Below are positions 5,770-9,544 of a DNA stretch of 9,544 nucleotides, piece by piece. Source of the DNA: an uncultured Alphaproteobacteria bacterium (GTDB lineage Bacteria > Pseudomonadota > Alphaproteobacteria > Rhodobacterales > Rhodobacteraceae); the NCBI GenBank assembly GCA_929200295.1, contig CAKMZE010000033.1, positions 12,363-21,906 on the forward strand, written 5' to 3'. The translations under genes were made by a program, and so were the position numbers. A model generated the notes under the pieces. The model was not told the DNA's origin. It saw only the letters and a program-made list of their open reading frames with translations, and did not search any database. Position 1 is the first letter of the stretch; each line of letters opens with the position of its first letter.

Positions 5770-6507
5770 ATGTTTGATCTCACAGGAAAATCAGTACTGA
5801 TCACGGGCGCTTCTGGCGGTATTGGTGGCGCGATTGCCCATGCGGTGCACCAAGCGGGTGCAACTGTTGCATTATCAGGCACGCGGGTGGCCCCGCTCGA
5901 AGCGCTCGCGGCAGAGCTGGGTGAACGTGCGCATATTCTGCCCTGCAATCTAAGCGATGCAGAGGCGGTCACAGCTTTGCCAAAGCAAGCAGCGGATCTG
6001 ATGGGATCAGTAGATGTTTTGGTCAATAACGCTGGGATCACGCGTGATAACATCTTTATGCGCATGTCGGATGAGGAATGGGCGCAGGTGCTTGAGGTGA
6101 ATTTGACAGCTACAATGCGGCTTTGTCGCGCTGTGATGCGCCCGATGATGAAGGCACGCTGGGGCCGTATTGTGAATATCTCGTCTGTAGTGGGCGCAAC
6201 CGGAAATCCGGGCCAGGCGAATTATGCCGCCTCCAAAGCAGGGATGGTGGGCATGTCCAAGTCCATTGCTTATGAGGTCGCGAGCCGTGGGATCACCGTA
6301 AACTGTGTGGCGCCCGGCTTTATCACCACGCCTATGACCGAGGCGCTGACGGATGACCAAAAAGCAGGGATTTTAGGGCAAGTGCCCGCCGGGCGCATGG
6401 GTGACCCGAGCGAGATCGGTGCGGCTGTGCTTTACCTTGCGAGCGCTGAGGCTGCATATATTACCGGCACGACCTTGCATGTGAATGGCGGCATGGCCAT
6501 GTACTAA
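5770..6507 (+). CDS. fabG: 3-oxoacyl-[acyl-carrier-protein] reductase
   Basis: FabG carries out the first, NADPH-dependent reduction of each elongation cycle, turning beta-ketoacyl-ACP into beta-hydroxyacyl-ACP. The 245-residue protein is a classical short-chain dehydrogenase/reductase with a Rossmann fold. It has the cofactor motif TGASGGIG (12-19), NNAG (86-89), structural Asn111, and the catalytic triad Ser139 (NISSVVG), Tyr152 and Lys156 (NYAASK), ending in the family-typical HVNGGMAMY. The start at 5770 is supported by AAGGAG at 5758-5763 and by alignment of MFDLTGKSVLITG to known FabG N-termini. A longer in-frame start at 5710 lies inside fabD and is rejected. Arg at TRV (38-40) fits NADPH preference. 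Confidence 0.97.
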   Translation: MFDLTGKSVLITGASGGIGGAIAHAVHQAGATVALSGTRVAPLEALAAELGERAHILPCNLSDAEAVTALPKQAADLMGSVDVLVNNAGITRDNIFMRMSDEEWAQVLEVNLTATMRLCRAVMRPMMKARWGRIVNISSVVGATGNPGQANYAASKAGMVGMSKSIAYEVASRGITVNCVAPGFITTPMTEALTDDQKAGILGQVPAGRMGDPSEIGAAVLYLASAEAAYITGTTLHVNGGMAMY

Positions 6508-6545
6508 TCTATCCGGCCACCCAGGTTTTGGTGAGTCGAAATCGT

Positions 6546-6573
6546 TTGCGTCCTGTGAATTCTCTGCTATAGG
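6546..6573 (+). promoter_or_regulatory. Candidate acpP promoter
   Basis: TTGCGT (6546-6551) and TATAGG (6568-6573) are separated by 16 bases in the 144-base gap between fabG and acpP. This predicts a start near 6580 and a leader of about 70 bases. A private promoter for acpP fits the much higher amount of carrier protein that cells need compared with the enzymes. Confidence 0.5.
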
Positions 6574-6592
6574 CCACGCAGCACAAGACATT

Positions 6593-6629
6593 CCGTCTTC
6601 CCAGACGGCTTCAAACCGGGCGAATGCCC
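6593..6629 (+). other. Two small hairpins in the acpP leader
   Basis: CCGTCT (6593-6598) pairs perfectly with AGACGG (6603-6608) over a 4-base loop. A second, weaker hairpin, GGGC (6618-6621) with GCCC (6626-6629), follows. No T-tract comes after either, so they are not terminators. They could stabilise the 5' end of the acpP message, or mark the 3' end of the fabG message by blocking exonucleases. Confidence 0.4.
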
Positions 6630-6651
6630 CTAAAGAATATGAGGAATTGCC

Positions 6652-6885
6652 ATGAGCGACGTTGCAAACCGTGTCCGTAAGATTGTTGTAGAACATCTCG
6701 GTGTTGAAGAAGATAAAGTTGTTGAAGGTGCATCTTTCATCGACGATCTCGGTGCGGACAGTCTCGATACGGTTGAGCTTGTCATGGCTTTTGAAGAAGA
6801 GTTTGGCATTGAAATCCCTGATGATGCGGCTGAAACAATCCAGTCATTCGGAGATGCAGTCAAATTTATCTCTGACGCGGTTTAA
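6652..6885 (+). CDS. acpP: Acyl carrier protein
   Basis: AcpP carries growing acyl chains as thioesters on a 4'-phosphopantetheine group attached by AcpS. The 77-residue, strongly acidic product has the normal length and helix pattern. The attachment site is the Ser of GADSLDTVEL (Ser37) at the start of helix II, the recognition helix for FabD, FabG and FabF, followed by MAFEEEFGIEIPDDAAE (45-61). A GAGGAA at 6641-6646 precedes the ATG. It is flanked by its own candidate promoter and a strong terminator, so it is probably transcribed as a short abundant mRNA as well as by read-through from fabG. Confidence 0.98.
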   Translation: MSDVANRVRKIVVEHLGVEEDKVVEGASFIDDLGADSLDTVELVMAFEEEFGIEIPDDAAETIQSFGDAVKFISDAV

Positions 6886-6903
6886 GAGTTTCAAAAATTT
6901 TGT

Positions 6904-6939
6904 AACGGCGTTTGCTATATGCAGGCGCCGTTTTTCTTT
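6904..6939 (+). terminator. Rho-independent terminator after acpP
   Basis: AACGGCG (6904-6910) pairs with CGCCGTT (6926-6932), and a short inner helix (TTGC with GCAG) extends the stem. The stem is followed by TTTTT at 6931-6935 and TTT after one C. It starts 19 bases after the acpP stop and separates acpP from fabF. Confidence 0.88.
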
Positions 6940-7017
6940 GGGTGGTGCAAAGTGCGTAAAATTTTAGCGCAAAATACGGGGCCTTGAGAAGTTTTTTCGC
7001 AAGCGGATTGCCTGCTC

Positions 7018-7047
7018 TTGCCCCCTCTATCACCCATAGGCTATGTG
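7018..7047 (+). promoter_or_regulatory. Weak candidate fabF promoter with small palindrome
   Basis: The 197-base gap between acpP and fabF follows a terminator, so fabF should have its own promoter. The best guess is TTGCCC (7018-7023), 17-18 bases, then CTATGT or TATGTG (from 7041). The -10 lies in a small palindrome, CATAG-G-CTATG (7035-7045). Neither the promoter nor an operator role is secure. The rest of the gap (6940-7017) is AT-rich, with an imperfect ATTTT/AAAAT palindrome at 6961-6975 and nothing else clear. Confidence 0.3.
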
Positions 7048-7082
7048 CTTTTGTAAAGAAGCGAATAAAGTGAGGGCGAGAA

Positions 7083-8342
7083 ATGCGTCGAGTTGTCGTG
7101 ACAGGTCTAGGGCTTGTAACCCCATTAGCAGATGGCGTGGACCAGAGCTGGGAAAGATTGCTGGACGGTCAATCCGGTGCAGGTCCGATCACAAGCTTTG
7201 ATGCCAGTGGTTTGGCCACGACATACGCATGCGAAGTGCCACGTGGTGATGGCACCGATGGAAGCTTTCATACTGATACCTACATGGCGCCCAAAGATGC
7301 GCGTAAGGTCGATGATTTCATTTTGTTTGGGATCGCAGCGGCCCAGCAGGCTGTCGCTGATTCTGGTTGGGTTGCAGAAACTGACGCGCAAAAGCACCGG
7401 ACAGGTGTGATGATAGGGTCTGGTATTGGCGGTTTGAAATCGATTGCGGACACGGCGGTGATGATCAAGGAAAAAGGCGCGCGGCGTGTGTCGCCGTTCT
7501 TTATCCCCGGGGCTTTGATCAATCTTATTTCTGGCCAGGTGAGCATCAAATACGGCTATAAGGGCCCAAACCATTCGGTTGTGACAGCCTGTTCAACGGG
7601 CGCGCATGCGATCGGGGATGCAGCGCGGTTGATCAAATATGGGTCAGCAGATGTTATGGTCGCTGGCGGGGCCGAGGCTGCGATCTGCGAGATCGGCATC
7701 GCAGGGTTTAACGCTTGCAAGGCGCTTTCCACAAAGCGCCCTGATGAGCCACAAAAAGCCAGCCGTCCTTATGATGCAGACCGCGATGGTTTTGTGATGG
7801 GTGAGGGCGCTGGCATTGTTGTGCTCGAAGAATACGAGCATGCCAAAGCACGCGGCGCAAAAATATACGCTGAGGTGCTTGGCTATGGGCTTTCTGGTGA
7901 TGCGTATCACATCACCGCCCCTTCCGATGATGGTGAAGGCGGTGAGCGGTCGATGCGCGCAGCCCTCGAGGATGCAGGTCTTAATCCATCAGATATCGAT
8001 TATATCAACGCACATGGCACATCGACCATGGCTGACACGATTGAGCTTGGCGCGGTTGAGCGGCTTTTGGGTGATGCGGCGGGTGATGCGACAATGTCAT
8101 CCACCAAATCGGCGACAGGGCATTTGCTAGGTGCGGCAGGCGCGATTGAGGCGATATTCTCAATCCTTGCTATTCGTGATCAGGTGGCCCCCCCAACGAT
8201 CAATCTTGATACCGTTGCTGTTGAAACCAAAATTGATCTCGCACCCAATCAAAAGCGGGGGCGCAAGATTGATGTGGCGCTCTCAAACTCCTTTGGGTTT
8301 GGTGGGACGAATGCCAGCGTGATCTTTGGAAAGGTTCACTAA
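7083..8342 (+). CDS. fabF: 3-oxoacyl-[acyl-carrier-protein] synthase II (KAS II)
   Basis: FabF condenses malonyl-ACP with acyl-ACP, extending the chain by two carbons; FabF-type enzymes also drive the palmitoleate-to-vaccenate step, important in alphaproteobacteria whose main fatty acid is vaccenate. The 419-residue product is a full thiolase-fold KAS with the Cys-His-His triad: Cys170 (VVTACSTGAH), His311 (NAHGTSTMADTIEL) and His347 (KSATGHLLGAAG, Lys342), then the glycine-rich SNSFGFGGTNAS near the C-terminus (401-412). The N-terminus MRRVVVTGLGLVTPLADGV is typical, and GAGGG at 7072-7076 sits 6 bases before the ATG. Its stop TAA shares its last A with the ATG of mltG. Confidence 0.97.
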   Translation: MRRVVVTGLGLVTPLADGVDQSWERLLDGQSGAGPITSFDASGLATTYACEVPRGDGTDGSFHTDTYMAPKDARKVDDFILFGIAAAQQAVADSGWVAETDAQKHRTGVMIGSGIGGLKSIADTAVMIKEKGARRVSPFFIPGALINLISGQVSIKYGYKGPNHSVVTACSTGAHAIGDAARLIKYGSADVMVAGGAEAAICEIGIAGFNACKALSTKRPDEPQKASRPYDADRDGFVMGEGAGIVVLEEYEHAKARGAKIYAEVLGYGLSGDAYHITAPSDDGEGGERSMRAALEDAGLNPSDIDYINAHGTSTMADTIELGAVERLLGDAAGDATMSSTKSATGHLLGAAGAIEAIFSILAIRDQVAPPTINLDTVAVETKIDLAPNQKRGRKIDVALSNSFGFGGTNASVIFGKVH

Positions 8343-9496
8343 TGTGGCGCCATATTGCGTCTAATGCGCTAACCTGTCTGATTGTTGGGCTGTTTTTGCT
8401 TGCTGGGCTGGTTGCTGCGGGAAACAAAAACTACCGCGCCGAGGGACCGTTAGAGCAGGCTATGTGTCTGCGGGTCGAAAGCGGCAGCAATATGCGGGCT
8501 GTGAGCAAACAGTTGGATGATGCGGGTGCGATTACATCTGCGGCCCTGTTCCGTCTTGGTGCGGATTATTCTGAAAAAGCAAACCAGCTCAAAGCAGGGA
8601 GCTTCCTTGTGCCAGCTGGGGCGTCGATGGAAGGCATTGTTGATCAGATCACAAAGGGTGGTCAGAGCACCTGTGGCACCGAGATCGTGTACCGCGTTGG
8701 TGTGACGCGCGTAGGCATCCAAGTGCGCGAACTTGATCCAAGCAGTAACCGCTATGTCGCGCTGGCTGAATTTGCGCCTGATGCTGCTGATATACCTGAG
8801 GCTTATCAGAATGCAGTATCTCAATCTGATACACGCTACCGCATCGCCTTGGCAGAAGGGGTGACAAGCTGGCAGGTCTTAAATGCGCTCAATAACACTG
8901 ATCTGTTAGAGGGCGATGTTGAGGCAATCCCAGCAGAGGGATCCCTTGCGCCTGATAGTTATGAGTTTTCACCGAGGGCATCTGTGGCCTCTTTGGTGCA
9001 GCGTATGACCCAGGCGCAAAGCGATATTCTTGCGCAGGCGTGGGCCAATCGGGCTGAGGGTCTCCCCTTAAACAGCCCAGAAGAGGCGCTTATCCTTGCA
9101 AGCATCGTTGAAAAAGAGACGGGGCTTGCCGCAGAGCGCCAACAGGTGGCGAGCGTCTTTATCAACCGCCTTAACCAACGCATGAAACTGCAAACAGACC
9201 CGACTGTGATCTACGGAATTACAAAGGGTGAGGGTATTCTTGGGCGTGGCTTGCGGCAAAGCGAACTGCGACGTGAAACCCCTTGGAATACATATGTGAT
9301 CGCAGGTTTGCCACCGACGCCAATTGCAAACCCCGGCCGGGCAAGTATCGAGGCGGCGCTTAATCCTGACACAACAGAATATATTTTCTTTGTGGCTGAT
9401 GGCACCGGCGGCCACGCGTTTGCAACGAACCTTGCGGATCACAATCGCAATGTTGCCGCTTGGCGCGCGATTGAAGCTGAGCGCGCAGATAATTAA
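8342..9496 (+). CDS. mltG: Endolytic peptidoglycan transglycosylase MltG (YceG family)
   Basis: MltG cleaves nascent glycan strands at the outer face of the inner membrane and is thought to set glycan-strand length. The 384-residue protein has one N-terminal membrane anchor (about 7-26) with the rest periplasmic. A LysM-like segment (about 40-105, including LRVESGSNMRAVSKQL and LKAGSFLVPAGASM) precedes the catalytic domain (about 165-380), with EGSLAPDSYEF, ASIVEKET carrying the catalytic Glu257, and QTDPTVIYG, then WNTYVIAGLPPTPIANPG. About 55-60 residues (106-164) between the two parts appear extra relative to E. coli MltG (340 residues). The ATG overlaps the fabF stop by one base, so translation is probably coupled. 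Two TAA stops lie in tandem (9494-9499). Confidence 0.95.
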   Translation: MWRHIASNALTCLIVGLFLLAGLVAAGNKNYRAEGPLEQAMCLRVESGSNMRAVSKQLDDAGAITSAALFRLGADYSEKANQLKAGSFLVPAGASMEGIVDQITKGGQSTCGTEIVYRVGVTRVGIQVRELDPSSNRYVALAEFAPDAADIPEAYQNAVSQSDTRYRIALAEGVTSWQVLNALNNTDLLEGDVEAIPAEGSLAPDSYEFSPRASVASLVQRMTQAQSDILAQAWANRAEGLPLNSPEEALILASIVEKETGLAAERQQVASVFINRLNQRMKLQTDPTVIYGITKGEGILGRGLRQSELRRETPWNTYVIAGLPPTPIANPGRASIEAALNPDTTEYIFFVADGTGGHAFATNLADHNRNVAAWRAIEAERADN

Positions 9497-9523
9497 TAAA
9501 AACCGTTAAATTTCTCTCAACGT

Positions 9524-9544
9524 GCCGCGGGCGCCCGGGGCGCG
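9524..9544. other. All-G+C stretch with a 10-bp palindrome at the window end
   Basis: The last 21 bases are entirely G and C and include the perfect palindrome CGGGCGCCCG (9528-9537). They follow a short AT-rich spacer after the mltG stops. No T-tract is visible before the window ends, so it cannot be called a terminator from what is shown. Confidence 0.4.

Noticed and set aside
7125..8130. Several open frames overlapping fabF on both strands
   Set aside because: They are shadows of the fabF coding frame without start signals or recognisable domains.

Overview
The window looks like a chromosomal core region of an alphaproteobacterium, most likely a marine Rhodobacteraceae (roseobacter-type) species. 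This rests on the gene order (ribosomal proteins S6-S18-L9 near a fabD-fabG-acpP-fabF-mltG cluster), the long acidic L9 tail, the cytochrome b561/YceI fusion and the overall protein character. It is an inference from content; no database search was possible. No tRNA, rRNA, CRISPR array, insertion sequence or prophage gene was seen.

Layout. (1) 1-536, +: 3' end of a gene cut by the window edge; a hypothetical protein with weak glycosyltransferase-like character in an AT-rich stretch. (2) 583-1893, -: the rpsF-rpsR-rplI operon, ending in a strong 12-bp-stem terminator and preceded by a candidate promoter and a leader hairpin that may be the S6:S18 autoregulatory site. (3) 1894-2159: divergent intergenic region with an 11/12-match inverted repeat flanking two phased T-tracts. 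(4) 2160-2804, +: a two-helix membrane protein of unknown function with its own terminator. (5) 2859-4662: two YceI-domain genes facing each other with 2 bases between their stops. One is a secreted stand-alone YceI protein behind a palindrome whose centre is TATAAT. The other is a cytochrome b561 fused to a tethered YceI domain. (6) 4663-4820: divergent intergenic region with short direct repeats. (7) 4821-9496, +: fabD, fabG, acpP, fabF and mltG.

How the genes fit together. FabD loads malonyl groups onto AcpP, FabF condenses them with the growing chain and FabG reduces the ketoacyl product, so this is a type II fatty-acid elongation set. fabD-fabG look translationally coupled. acpP appears to be a separate unit with its own promoter, structured leader and terminator, which fits the high demand for carrier protein. 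fabF and mltG overlap by one base, linking fatty-acid synthesis to a peptidoglycan lytic transglycosylase. The YceI/b561 pair probably acts at the periplasmic face of the inner membrane.

Most of the window is conserved housekeeping sequence, and I found no convincing wholly new system. The parts most worth a second look are the YceI pair with its palindromic promoter, the rpsF leader hairpin, and the membrane protein at 2160 with its unusual upstream region.
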